A stretch of 37,073 bases of DNA. Origin: Verrucomicrobiota bacterium (GTDB lineage Bacteria; Verrucomicrobiota; Verrucomicrobiia; Chthoniobacterales; UBA10450). Below, in pieces: positions 7,111 to 14,747 of this stretch. Below the pieces are notes generated by a model. It ran no database searches. It was not told the origin of the DNA and worked only from the letters and a program-made list of their open reading frames with translations. The DNA is taken from the NCBI GenBank assembly GCA_003220075.1, contig QHRJ01000038.1, forward strand, positions 1 to 37,073, given 5' to 3'. Within the stretch, counting starts at the first letter, position 1. Each line of letters begins with the position of its first letter. Position numbers and translations under genes: made by a program.

Positions 7111-7782
7111 TCAAGAAGCCGCCGCTCCTTGGATCAGCAGCACGATCTCGCCTTTTGGCGGATGCGCTTGGTAATGTGCGAGTAGCTCGGCCGCGCTGCC
7201 CCGTCGGAATTCTTCAAACTTTTTGGTCAACTCGCGAGCGACACAGAGTTGCCGCTCCTGCAAGATGTCGATGGCGGCACTGAGCGCTTTCGTTAATCGA
7301 TATGGCGATTCGAAAAAGATCGTTGTCTCCTCGCGCTCATTCGCGGCGCGCAATTCGCGTTCGCGTTGCCCGCTTTTCACCGGCAAAAATCCACGAAAGC
7401 AAAACTTCTCCATTTTAAATCCTGAACCTACCAAAGCGGTCAGGATCGAAGACGAGCCGGGAACAATGGTGAAGGGGAAATCGCGCCGAATGCATTCACG
7501 AATCAAGCGTGCTCCCGGATCGGACAGGCCCGGCACCCCGGCATCGGTAACCAGCGCGATGTTTTCTCCAGTAGCGAGGCGCTCGATTAATTGGGCAGTG
7601 CGCATTGCTTCATTGTGCTCATGGAAACTGACGAGCGGTTTTCTGATTTCAAAGTGCTTGAGCAACATTCCAGAGTGTCGAGTGTCCTCCGCCGCAATTA
7701 CGTCAGCTAATTTCAGTACCTCCAGCGCGCGCAGGGTGATGTCACCGAGATTTCCAATTGGCGTCGCGACGACGTAAAGCAT
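7111..7782 (-). CDS. rsmI: 16S rRNA (cytidine-1402-2'-O)-methyltransferase
   Basis: SAM-dependent 2'-O-methylation of C1402 in 16S rRNA; tetrapyrrole-methylase fold. The 223-aa product starts MLYVVATPIGNLGDITLRAL, the family hallmark, and has AAEDTRHSGMLLKHF, VSFHEHNE, LVTDAGVPGLSDPGARLI and VPGSSSILTALVGSGF in the right order. IFFESPYRL and VARELTKKFEE follow. It ends at KGEIVLLIQG, so it is shorter than the usual 270-290 aa and lacks the C-terminal helical domain. It is the first gene of the minus-strand housekeeping run. Confidence 0.95.
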   Translation of the reverse strand: MLYVVATPIGNLGDITLRALEVLKLADVIAAEDTRHSGMLLKHFEIRKPLVSFHEHNEAMRTAQLIERLATGENIALVTDAGVPGLSDPGARLIRECIRRDFPFTIVPGSSSILTALVGSGFKMEKFCFRGFLPVKSGQRERELRAANEREETTIFFESPYRLTKALSAAIDILQERQLCVARELTKKFEEFRRGSAAELLAHYQAHPPKGEIVLLIQGAAAS

Positions 7783-7900
7783 GCGCGATCATCGGATGAG
7801 ATTTGGTTTTGTGCCATCGGATGTAGCGGGAGTGGAGGAGCTGGGGGTTCGGACAAAGCCGAATTGTTCGGCCAAAACGAACTGAAAGAGGAGGAATGAT

Positions 7901-8263
7901 ATGAGAATGCCTTTTTGTTTCCTGGCGCTGTTGGGATTAGCTGGCTGTGTCGCAGAGACCCCTGTCACGACCACGACTGAAATCACGCGCGAAACTGTGA
8001 CTACCGGTCCCGCTGTGACTCGACCGGTTACGCGAGAGGTCTTGGTTACTCAAGCCCCGCCGCCAGTTCGGGTAGAGACGAGAACCGTTGCACCAGGGCC
8101 GAGCTATGTTTGGACAAACGGCTATTGGCAATGGACTGGCACGGGCTATGCGTGGGTGCCGGGCCATTGGGTCGCGCGTCCGCGACCCGCGGCGGTCTGG
8201 GTCGAGGGCCGCTGGGTGCGCCACCCCGGCGGGTGGGCTTGGGTCGCCGGTCACTGGCAGTAA
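7901..8263 (+). CDS. Lipoprotein with YxWxxGxW-type repeats
   Basis: Small exported protein of 120 aa. Residues 1-16 (MRMPFCFLALLGLAGC) form a lipoprotein signal with lipobox LAGC. A Thr/Val/Pro-rich stretch follows (TTTTEITRETVTTG). The C-terminal half has tandem W/G/H motifs: YVWTNGYWQWTG, YAWVPGHWVARP, VWVEGRWVRHPGG and WAWVAGHWQ, as in the YXWGXW repeat family found in many Gram-negative envelope proteins. A good Shine-Dalgarno (GAGGAGG) stands about 5 nt before the ATG, one of the few clear ones in the window. A perfect 6-bp hairpin (GCCGAA/TTCGGC, 7858-7872) lies in the leader. Function unknown; localisation is probably the outer membrane. Confidence 0.85.
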   Translation: MRMPFCFLALLGLAGCVAETPVTTTTEITRETVTTGPAVTRPVTREVLVTQAPPPVRVETRTVAPGPSYVWTNGYWQWTGTGYAWVPGHWVARPRPAAVWVEGRWVRHPGGWAWVAGHWQ

Positions 8264-8351
8264 AAAGAATTCCAGCCGATCGATAAAATCGATTGTACCG
8301 GAAAAGGAATCGATTTGCTCGACGTTGGCGTGAACGCATTCTTGCCTTCAC

Positions 8352-9212
8352 GTGCATCGATCCTATGCGCCACAGAACCAGCTAAAGCGACCTGTCGTTA
8401 GCGGGTTGGTCGCGCTTTGTCTGAGCTTTTTCCTATTGATCGGGCTGATCTACTTCAGGCAGCACTCGATGGTTTATCATCCGCGGCCCTACGGCCCGGA
8501 ATACGCACAGGCCTTGCCACCAAACGGTGAGGAAATTTCGTACACCCTGTCGTTCGGGAAGCAGACGGCGTTTTACATTTCGCCGCGGAATAGTGGGCAA
8601 TCGCCGGTGCGACTTTGGGTTGCATTTTGCGGCAACGGTTCTCTTGCGCTCGACTGGACGACAATCCTCGCGGGCTATCCAAATTCTCACGATGCGTTCC
8701 TGCTGGTGGATTATCCCGGCTACGGAAAATGCCAGGGCTACGCCACCATCGCCAATATGCGGGTGTCGAGCGATGCCGCGTTAAAGACGCTGACCAAACG
8801 TCTCGCTCTTTCCGAGGAAGAAATGGAATCGCGACTCTGCACCATCGGTCATTCGCTCGGCTCCGCGGTTGCGATCGATTTCGGAGCGCGTCATCGCGTG
8901 CAGCGAGTTCTCGCGATCGCGCCGTTCACGACTCTGCGAGAAGAGGCTGCCCGCATTATCACTGGTCCGCTGTCGCATCTGCTGATCGAGAGCTATGACA
9001 ACGGCGCTGGCATTGCTGAAATTCGCAAACGCAATCGGGAAGCAAAAATCGCGATTTTCCACGGCACGAACGATGAGGTTATCCCGGTGCGGATGGGCCG
9101 TGAACTGGCTCAAAGATTTCCTTTCATCGATTTCTTCGCGGTGGAGGGCGCGAACCATGTGAGCGTATTATCCGAGGCGCATGACAAAATCATTCGTTGG
9201 ATGAACAACTGA
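8352..9212 (+). CDS. Membrane-anchored alpha/beta hydrolase
   Basis: Probable serine hydrolase anchored by one N-terminal helix (about residues 16-35). The 286-aa protein then has YHPRPYGPEY, typical of membrane-linked hydrolases near the ABHD13/YfhR type. Catalytic residues are visible: nucleophile Ser168 in GHSLGS, Asp241 in HGTNDEVIP and His269 in ANHVSV. An oxyanion-type AFCGNG lies near residues 91-96. The start used is GTG 8352; no ATG fits upstream of the transmembrane segment. The substrate (ester or peptide) cannot be told. Neighbours are envelope lipoproteins, which fits a role at the cell surface or periplasmic face. Confidence 0.85.
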   Translation: MHRSYAPQNQLKRPVVSGLVALCLSFFLLIGLIYFRQHSMVYHPRPYGPEYAQALPPNGEEISYTLSFGKQTAFYISPRNSGQSPVRLWVAFCGNGSLALDWTTILAGYPNSHDAFLLVDYPGYGKCQGYATIANMRVSSDAALKTLTKRLALSEEEMESRLCTIGHSLGSAVAIDFGARHRVQRVLAIAPFTTLREEAARIITGPLSHLLIESYDNGAGIAEIRKRNREAKIAIFHGTNDEVIPVRMGRELAQRFPFIDFFAVEGANHVSVLSEAHDKIIRWMNN

Positions 9213-9326
9213 ACGGTGGCGCGACGCTGCGCTTGGAATCTTTCGCAATCTCGCTCCTCTTCATGCAACTTTAAAGCTGCGTGTGATGTGATACTTTGGA
9301 ACAATTCAAGCTGAGGATCGCAGGCG

Positions 9327-9620
9327 ATGAAACCGAAAAGTCCGTGCGAAATCAGAAAGCGCTGGTTTCCGCAAACGGACTATTTCTTTCGCTCGGACAT
9401 GGGGGAGTGGCGTGGCTACTGGCCAACTCCGGGCGATGAGGGGGAATCCGATCGGCGCAAATTTTACGATTTCACGCGCGAGTTCCTGCGCGAATCCGCG
9501 CGTGAACGAGCCAAAGAGATGTATGTCTTCGCGCTCGTCGTTCTCACCGCCGCCTGGCCGGTCGGCTACATGGTGGTGACTGTCGTGAAACTGCTGCTCA
9601 AAGGTCACCCGCTGGATTAA
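9327..9620 (+). CDS. Small single-span membrane protein, unknown
   Basis: A 97-aa protein of unknown family. Residues 1-65 are charged and aromatic (RKRWFPQTDYFFRSDMGEW, FYDFTREFLRESARER), and one helix at about 66-88 (MYVFALVVLTAAWPVGYMVV) would span the membrane, leaving a short basic tail. GAGG stands 13 nt before the ATG, and an extended -10-like TGTGATACT lies further upstream. The frame on the opposite strand (9306-9608) has no membrane or family pattern. Moderately supported as a real gene by composition and the upstream signals. Confidence 0.6.
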   Translation: MKPKSPCEIRKRWFPQTDYFFRSDMGEWRGYWPTPGDEGESDRRKFYDFTREFLRESARERAKEMYVFALVVLTAAWPVGYMVVTVVKLLLKGHPLD

Positions 9621-9680
9621 ACAACGGTTACCGCGGACCGGAGTCGCGTGAGCCGCAAATCGCCAGACGCTTTTGCGTGC

Positions 9681-12600
9681 CTATTGCGGCGGCCAGAGAA
9701 ATTCGGCCCGATATTCGGGCGTGGCTTCCGGGGCGAAGCCGTGACGCATGATGTTTTCGGTGACAACGCGTGGGACGAGGAAGTTGAGCAGGTAATCGCT
9801 GCCGCCGGCTTTGGTTCCGCCGCCGCTCATTTTGAATCCGCCAAAAGGATGGCGGCCGACCACCGCGCCAGTGCAGGAGCGATTGACATAAACATTCCCG
9901 GCTACGAGCTCGGCTTTGATCCGCTCGATGTTAGCGGGACTGCGCGAGAAGAATCCGGCGGTGAGCGCGTAATCGGTATCGTTGGCAATTCTGATCGCGT
10001 CGTCCAGATCGCGCGCTTTCAACACACTCAACACCGGTCCGAAAATTTCACACTGGCTTAAGGTCATTTCCGGTCTTACGCCGGTAAAAATGGTGGGCGG
10101 AATGAAATAGCCTTTTTCCGGTATGTTGGTCGCCTGGAAAGCGAGACTCGCTTCGGTTTTGCCGCGCTCGATAATTTCCTGGATGCGGCGATAGGCGGTC
10201 TTGTCGATGACGGGACCAACAGTAATTCCCGGTTCCTCTGGATTGCCAACGCGCAAACTGGCAGCGGCGGCAAGCAACCGCTGCATCACGCGCTCGTAAT
10301 TTTCTTCGAGCACAATCAGACGCGAACAGGCGGAACATTTTTGTCCCTGATAACCAAAAGCGGAATAGATCGTGTCCACGATCGTTTCGTCGAGATCGGC
10401 ATCGGAATCGACGATGACTGCGTTCTTGCCGCCCATCTCACAGACGACGCGCTTAAGTTCGCGCTGGCCCGGCCGCGTTTTTCCCGCCGACTCCCATATT
10501 CGGAGGCCTACTTCACGCGAGCCGGTGAACGCGATCATTTCCACATCGGGATGATCGACCAGGTAGGCGCCAATGACGGAACCGCGGCCGTGCAGGCAAT
10601 TCAGGACGCCCGGTGGAACTCCGGCTTCCTCGAAAATTTCCATGAGGAGCGCGCCAAGGATCGCTGAAGGCTCGGCCGGTTTCATGATCACGGTATTGCC
10701 GGTGACGAGCGCGGCGGTAACCATTCCGCAGAGAATCGCGACCGGAAAATTCCATGGCGCGATGACGAGGGCTACGCCACGCGGCCAATAGTGCTGGTAA
10801 CTTTCCTCGCCGGGGACATGTTGGGTCAGACGCGGATTTCCGCGCAGCCGCATTTGGTGCGCGTAGAACAGACAAAAATCCATCGCTTCTCGGATGTCCC
10901 CGTCGGCTTCGGCCCAGGCTTTGCCGACCTCGAACACTTCGACCGCGGAAAGCTCAAACCGGCGACGATCGAGGATCGCCGCCACGCGCTCGAGTAACTG
11001 GCAGCGTCCTTCGAAGGGCGTGCGGCTCCACGATTCAAACGCACGCCGCGCCGCTTTCGCCGCGCTCTCGGCTTCGGGAATCCCAGCCTCGGCAATCAAA
11101 CCAACGATTTGATCTGGCGCGCTCGGATTGAGCGACGGCAGCAATTTGTCGGTCCAAACTTCTTTGCCATCGATGACGAGCGGGTGCTTCTGTCCGAAGC
11201 GCGCACGCACTTTGCGCAAAGCTGTCCGCATTTTTTCCTGGGATTCGGGATAAACAAAATTTGTCAGCGACGCATTTTTGTACGTGCCGCCCGGCGGCAC
11301 GTCTGCGGTGGCGCCGTTACGGCCCGCTCCGTCATCCCGAGCGAAGTCGAGGGATCTCGCGGCGGAAGCTTTAAGATAAGTTCCTCGGAATCCCTCGACT
11401 TCGCTCGGGATCGCGGTCGAAGGCGGATTCTCGCCGTTCACCAGATCGCGTGGATCGCGTAGCAATTGCGCTGCTGAAACATGCTCGGAGAACTTCGCGC
11501 GCAAGAATCCTTCATTAGAGGTATTTTCAAGGAGACGACGCACCAGATACGACATCCCGGGCAACAGTTCGCCGACTGGCGAATATTCGCGTACCCGATA
11601 GCCCATCTCGACCAGTGCGCGCTTGATCGGCCCGGCCATTCCGTAGAGCAACTGAAATTCGAAACGACTGCGATCGATCCCGAGCTCTTCCGCCAACGCC
11701 TGCGCATGCGCGATGCTACGGACATTGTGGGAACCGAACGCGGAAGTCACGATCGATTCGTTCTCGAGTAAAATACGGCTGAGCCGTTCGAAATTGGCAT
11801 CGCTCTCGGGCTTTTGCAGCCATACCGGAATGATCCAGCCGTTTTGGGTGGACTTAATTTTTTCGTAATCCCAATAGGCGCCTTTGACCAGACGAACAGT
11901 GAAACGTGTCCCGCGCGCTCGTCCCCATGCAATCAGATCATTCAAATCCTCTTCCGCATCGCGCAAGTAAGCTTGAATGACGATGCCGGCATGCGGCCAG
12001 TCGCGAAACTCTGGCTCGGTAAAGAGCGTTCGAAAAAGTTCGAGGGTCGCATTTTTGTGCGCGTAGCTTTCCATGTCGAAATTGATGAAAGCGCCGAGCT
12101 CTTTCGCGCGGCGTAAAATCGAGCGGAGCTTCGGCGCAAGATGCGCAATCGCGTCGGTCGGATCGGCCGGGTTCATCTGCGAATAGAGCGCAGAAATTTT
12201 TACCGACACATTTACGACTGGAAAGAGCTCGGAGTTTTTGCCGAGCGGATCGGTCCAGCCGCGCGTTTCCCGGCCGAGATGTTCGAGTAATTCCTGACAG
12301 CGCGCTGCATACTCGTTAGCTTCCTCTTCGCTGACGACTGCTTCGCCCAGCAGATCGACGGTGAATCCGATCTTTTGACGCCGCTTTTTGCGCAGCGTTT
12401 TCATTACGTCATCGGGGTTACGCCCGGCGATGAATTGCCGCGCCATCCCCGAGACGTTCCAGCGCAGGAATTTCCCGCTGATGATTGGGACGATGCGCGC
12501 AAGCGACACCCCGGTGCGGATGAGCGGGGCGAAACCATTGCGCATGTCGGCAAAATATTCGTCGAGATGTTGCACGATGTCGGAGCCGCGCCGGAGGGAA

Positions 12601-12773
12601 GCGAGCACGTCTACAAAACGAAACATTTGCACTTTGAAATGTTCGTCGCGCATCGAGAACTCCATCATCCGCTGATAAAATCCGGCCTTGCTGAAAATCG
12701 ATTCGGGATGGCGATCGACCAGATTAAAGATTTGGGCGCCGCGTCGTTCGACCTCAGCCTGCAAGGGACCCAT
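9681..12773 (-). CDS. putA: Bifunctional proline dehydrogenase / delta-1-pyrroline-5-carboxylate dehydrogenase
   Basis: Oxidises proline to glutamate in two steps. From ATG 12773 the protein has 1030 aa. The FAD-dependent PRODH domain covers about 1-450, with VNVSVKISALYSQ, INFDMESYAHK, VRLVKGAYWDYE and FEFQLLYGMAGP. The NAD-dependent aldehyde dehydrogenase domain covers about 500-1010, with VIAPWNFPVAILCGM, IAFTGSREVG, the general base in VCEMGGKNA and the catalytic Cys in GQKCSACSR. No DNA-binding domain of the enteric type is present. The linker (residues about 455-498) is translated palindromic repeats: IPSEVEG, then LDFARDD, then DVPPGGT. A TTG start at 12806 is possible but lies in the promoter-like element, so ATG 12773 is preferred. 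Divergent from the aldolase gene. Confidence 0.95.
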   Translation of the reverse strand: MGPLQAEVERRGAQIFNLVDRHPESIFSKAGFYQRMMEFSMRDEHFKVQMFRFVDVLASLRRGSDIVQHLDEYFADMRNGFAPLIRTGVSLARIVPIISGKFLRWNVSGMARQFIAGRNPDDVMKTLRKKRRQKIGFTVDLLGEAVVSEEEANEYAARCQELLEHLGRETRGWTDPLGKNSELFPVVNVSVKISALYSQMNPADPTDAIAHLAPKLRSILRRAKELGAFINFDMESYAHKNATLELFRTLFTEPEFRDWPHAGIVIQAYLRDAEEDLNDLIAWGRARGTRFTVRLVKGAYWDYEKIKSTQNGWIIPVWLQKPESDANFERLSRILLENESIVTSAFGSHNVRSIAHAQALAEELGIDRSRFEFQLLYGMAGPIKRALVEMGYRVREYSPVGELLPGMSYLVRRLLENTSNEGFLRAKFSEHVSAAQLLRDPRDLVNGENPPSTAIPSEVEGFRGTYLKASAARSLDFARDDGAGRNGATADVPPGGTYKNASLTNFVYPESQEKMRTALRKVRARFGQKHPLVIDGKEVWTDKLLPSLNPSAPDQIVGLIAEAGIPEAESAAKAARRAFESWSRTPFEGRCQLLERVAAILDRRRFELSAVEVFEVGKAWAEADGDIREAMDFCLFYAHQMRLRGNPRLTQHVPGEESYQHYWPRGVALVIAPWNFPVAILCGMVTAALVTGNTVIMKPAEPSAILGALLMEIFEEAGVPPGVLNCLHGRGSVIGAYLVDHPDVEMIAFTGSREVGLRIWESAGKTRPGQRELKRVVCEMGGKNAVIVDSDADLDETIVDTIYSAFGYQGQKCSACSRLIVLEENYERVMQRLLAAAASLRVGNPEEPGITVGPVIDKTAYRRIQEIIERGKTEASLAFQATNIPEKGYFIPPTIFTGVRPEMTLSQCEIFGPVLSVLKARDLDDAIRIANDTDYALTAGFFSRSPANIERIKAELVAGNVYVNRSCTGAVVGRHPFGGFKMSGGGTKAGGSDYLLNFLVPRVVTENIMRHGFAPEATPEYRAEFLWPPQ
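11282..11302. repeat. Short perfect palindrome inside putA linker (family C)
   Basis: ACGTGCCGCC and GGCGGCACGT, separated by a single C, form a 10-bp perfect inverted repeat. It is read in frame in PutA as DVPPGGTY. It sits about 30 nt from a full family A element, so the linker seems to have received two repeats in tandem. Only one copy was recognised in this window. Confidence 0.65.
11334..11411. repeat. Family A palindromic repeat, copy A2 (complete), in frame in putA
   Basis: A 22-nt arm at 11334-11355 (ATCCCGAGCGAAGTCGAGGG plus AT) is an exact inverted copy of 11390-11411, with a 34-nt centre containing AGCTTTAAGATAAG. Read on the minus strand it keeps the putA frame open and encodes IPSEVEGFRGTYLK followed by ASAARSLDFARDD. 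The insertion falls between the two enzymatic domains. Confidence 0.9.
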
Positions 12774-12778
12774 GCCGG

Positions 12779-12806
12779 ATTGTAAACCGCGCCTCGCCGT
12801 TGGCAA
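12779..12806 (-). promoter_or_regulatory. Sigma70-like promoter of putA, leaderless spacing
   Basis: Minus strand: TTGCCA (12806-12801), a 16-nt spacer, then TACAAT (12784-12779), close to both consensus hexamers. The ATG at 12773 begins 5 nt after the -10 box, so transcription would start at or next to the A of the ATG. This argues for ATG 12773 over the TTG at 12806, and for a leaderless mRNA. Confidence 0.5.
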
Positions 12807-12936
12807 AGTCGTAGCTGATTGTCACACTGGGTGATTGGCGACATGAGGAAGGCTCTCTCATTCACTCCCAGGCAATCGTGGCCGGCGGCATCATTCGATT
12901 GCTCGAAGCGAGAAACTCGGGTAGCGACTGGCAACT

Positions 12937-13989
12937 ATGACTGAGCGGCGCCAGGAATTCGCGAGCGACAATACCGCCGGCCTTTGCCCGGAAGCAGCCA
13001 CCGCGCTCGCCGACGCGAATGCCGGCGCAGCCGCATCTTACGGCGACGATGAATGGACCCGGCGTCTGTGTGATCGGGTCCGTGAGCTTTTCGAAATCGA
13101 GTGCGACGTCTTTCTCGTCTTCAACGGGACAGCAGCCAATGCGCTAGCGCTGGCACAGCTTTGCCAGCCGTTTCACAGCGTTATCTGCCATGAGCACGCG
13201 CACCTCGACAATGACGAATGCGGCGCGTGCGAATTTTACACTGGCGGATCCAAGCTGATTCCCACGCGCGGCGCGAAGGGCAAGATTGATTTGCTCGAAG
13301 TAGAAGCGGCCCTGACACGGCAACACGAATTACATTCGCATAAGCCGCGCGTGATCAGCCTCACGCAGACAACGGAACTGGGAACCGTCTATGCCCCCGA
13401 TGAGATTCGCGAGATCTCAGCATTTGCAAAAAAGCGCGCGATGTTTTTGCACATGGACGGTGCGCGTTTCGCGAATGCGATTGCGGCACTTCGATGCGCA
13501 CCGAAGGAAATCACCTGGCGAGTCGGCGTGGAAGTCCTTTGCTTCGGCGGAACGAAGAACGGTCTGGCCGCAGGTGAGTTGGTCGTTTTCTTCAGTAAAG
13601 AGCGCAGCGCTGATTTCGATTACCGTGCAAAGCAGGGTGGACAGCTTGCGTCCAAAATGCGTTTTCTGGCGGCGCCCTGGCTCGGCTTGTTAGAGAATGA
13701 AGTCTGGCTGAAAAACGCGCGGCAGGCGAATGAGGCAGCGCTCAAACTAGCCAGCGGGCTGCAGGACTGCGGAGCTGAGATCGTGTTTCCAGTCGAATCT
13801 AACGCGGTGTTATCTCGCCTCGATTTGATGGTTGCGCAGAAGCTGCGCGAGCGTGGATGGGATTTTTACAAATTCATCGAGCCGGACATTTATCGTTTGA
13901 TGTGCGCGTGGTCGACAACTGAGGAAGCGATCTCAGCATTGCTATCCGACTTCAAGGTCGCGAGAAGTTGCGCGTCCGCGGCGCGCTGA
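12937..13989 (+). CDS. Low-specificity threonine aldolase-like PLP enzyme
   Basis: PLP-dependent fold-type I enzyme that most likely cleaves L-threonine/allo-threonine to glycine and acetaldehyde. The 350-aa protein starts MTERRQEFASDNTAGLCPEA, with the ASDNTAG substrate-binding start of this family. Further marks are SYGDDEWT, VFNGTAANALAL, the HAHLDNDECG segment, HMDGARFANA (Asp174 contacts the PLP nitrogen) and the PLP lysine in CFGGTKNG (Lys207). In beta-eliminating lyases such as tryptophanase the lengths and motifs differ, so aldolase is favoured; the exact stereospecificity is not visible. It is divergent from putA with a 163-nt spacer, pairing two amino-acid degradation genes. Confidence 0.88.
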   Translation: MTERRQEFASDNTAGLCPEAATALADANAGAAASYGDDEWTRRLCDRVRELFEIECDVFLVFNGTAANALALAQLCQPFHSVICHEHAHLDNDECGACEFYTGGSKLIPTRGAKGKIDLLEVEAALTRQHELHSHKPRVISLTQTTELGTVYAPDEIREISAFAKKRAMFLHMDGARFANAIAALRCAPKEITWRVGVEVLCFGGTKNGLAAGELVVFFSKERSADFDYRAKQGGQLASKMRFLAAPWLGLLENEVWLKNARQANEAALKLASGLQDCGAEIVFPVESNAVLSRLDLMVAQKLRERGWDFYKFIEPDIYRLMCAWSTTEEAISALLSDFKVARSCASAAR

Positions 13990-13995
13990 TAACAT
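13968..13995 (+). promoter_or_regulatory. Candidate promoter of the 14002 lipoprotein gene
   Basis: TTGCGC at 13968-13973, a 16-nt spacer, and TAACAT at 13990-13995, inside and just after the 3' end of the aldolase gene. The ATG at 14002 follows the -10-like box by 6 nt, again a leaderless spacing. The hexamers are only moderately good. Confidence 0.35.
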
Positions 13996-14001
13996 CGTAC
14001 A

Positions 14002-14511
14002 ATGATTCGGCTCGCGGCACTCACTTTCGTGCTGGCGCTAGTCGCGGCTGGGTGCCGCACTGCGGAAAACGTCGCGTCGACTTCCGCGGCGGTCGTAACC
14101 GCGCCAGCGCATTTCGTAAGAAACAAGCTTAGGGGCGACGAGCAAACGACAACGGAGACAACGGGGACGACAGTTTACGAAGGGCAACCGGTGGAGACGA
14201 TGCCTCCGCAGGCGACGGCGACGCCTTTCCGATCGCCGCGGACGCTTACCACATCGACAGGCACTTCGCCGCCATCCCAGCAAGAAGAGACCAGACCGTC
14301 AACTGCAGTTACGCCGCGACCGAGTGGGACGCCGCGGAGTTCCTCCTCAAATAGCGCAGCGCAATTCCCAGTGGCGAAGCCTGTACCTGGCAAACCTGGG
14401 TACGTTTTCAGTCCTTACGATCCCAACGGCGGTTACGTCGACGTGACGGGCTACCAATCTGGTAGCAAGGTCAAGGATCCCTACTCGCAGAAGATTTTCC
14501 TCGTTCCATGA
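14002..14511 (+). CDS. Low-complexity lipoprotein, unknown function
   Basis: A 169-aa protein with lipoprotein signal MIRLAALTFVLALVAAGC (lipobox VAAGC). The middle (residues about 50-120) is Thr/Pro/Ser-rich, with many TTTE, TPFRSPRTLTTST and TPRPSGTPRSSSS-like stretches: a disordered spacer. The C-terminal 45 residues look folded and conserved-like: GKPGYVFSPYDPNGGYVDVT followed by SKVKDPYSQKIFLVP. This type of tail (GYV.SPY....YVDV.G...G..V.DPY..K.F.VP) is one I recall from Verrucomicrobiota lipoproteins, without known function. Its start lies 12 nt after the aldolase stop, but it has promoter-like hexamers of its own. Confidence 0.75.
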   Translation: MIRLAALTFVLALVAAGCRTAENVASTSAAVVTAPAHFVRNKLRGDEQTTTETTGTTVYEGQPVETMPPQATATPFRSPRTLTTSTGTSPPSQQEETRPSTAVTPRPSGTPRSSSSNSAAQFPVAKPVPGKPGYVFSPYDPNGGYVDVTGYQSGSKVKDPYSQKIFLVP

Positions 14512-14747
14512 CCTTGGCGGCGGGCTGATGGTTAGCCGATTTCTCTAGCCTGGTTCGCTGTGCCAGTCGACGCCGGGCTGGCGCCTAGTTCTCGATATAG
14601 CCTCACCGCCCCCGGCAGGTTGTAAGGCGTCGATCAGGTAAACTGCCTCAGCAGCCAGTTAGGTATATCGCATATTAAGTGCGCGCATGTTTCGCGTTTT
14701 TGCGATCGTAAAATTGCCGGCGCTTTCCTCGCTCCTTATCTGTTCGC

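Noticed and set aside
12774-12806. TTG start of putA at 12806
   Set aside because: The TTG forms part of a -35-like TTGCCA, and the promoter would then lie inside the gene; ATG 12773 has better context.
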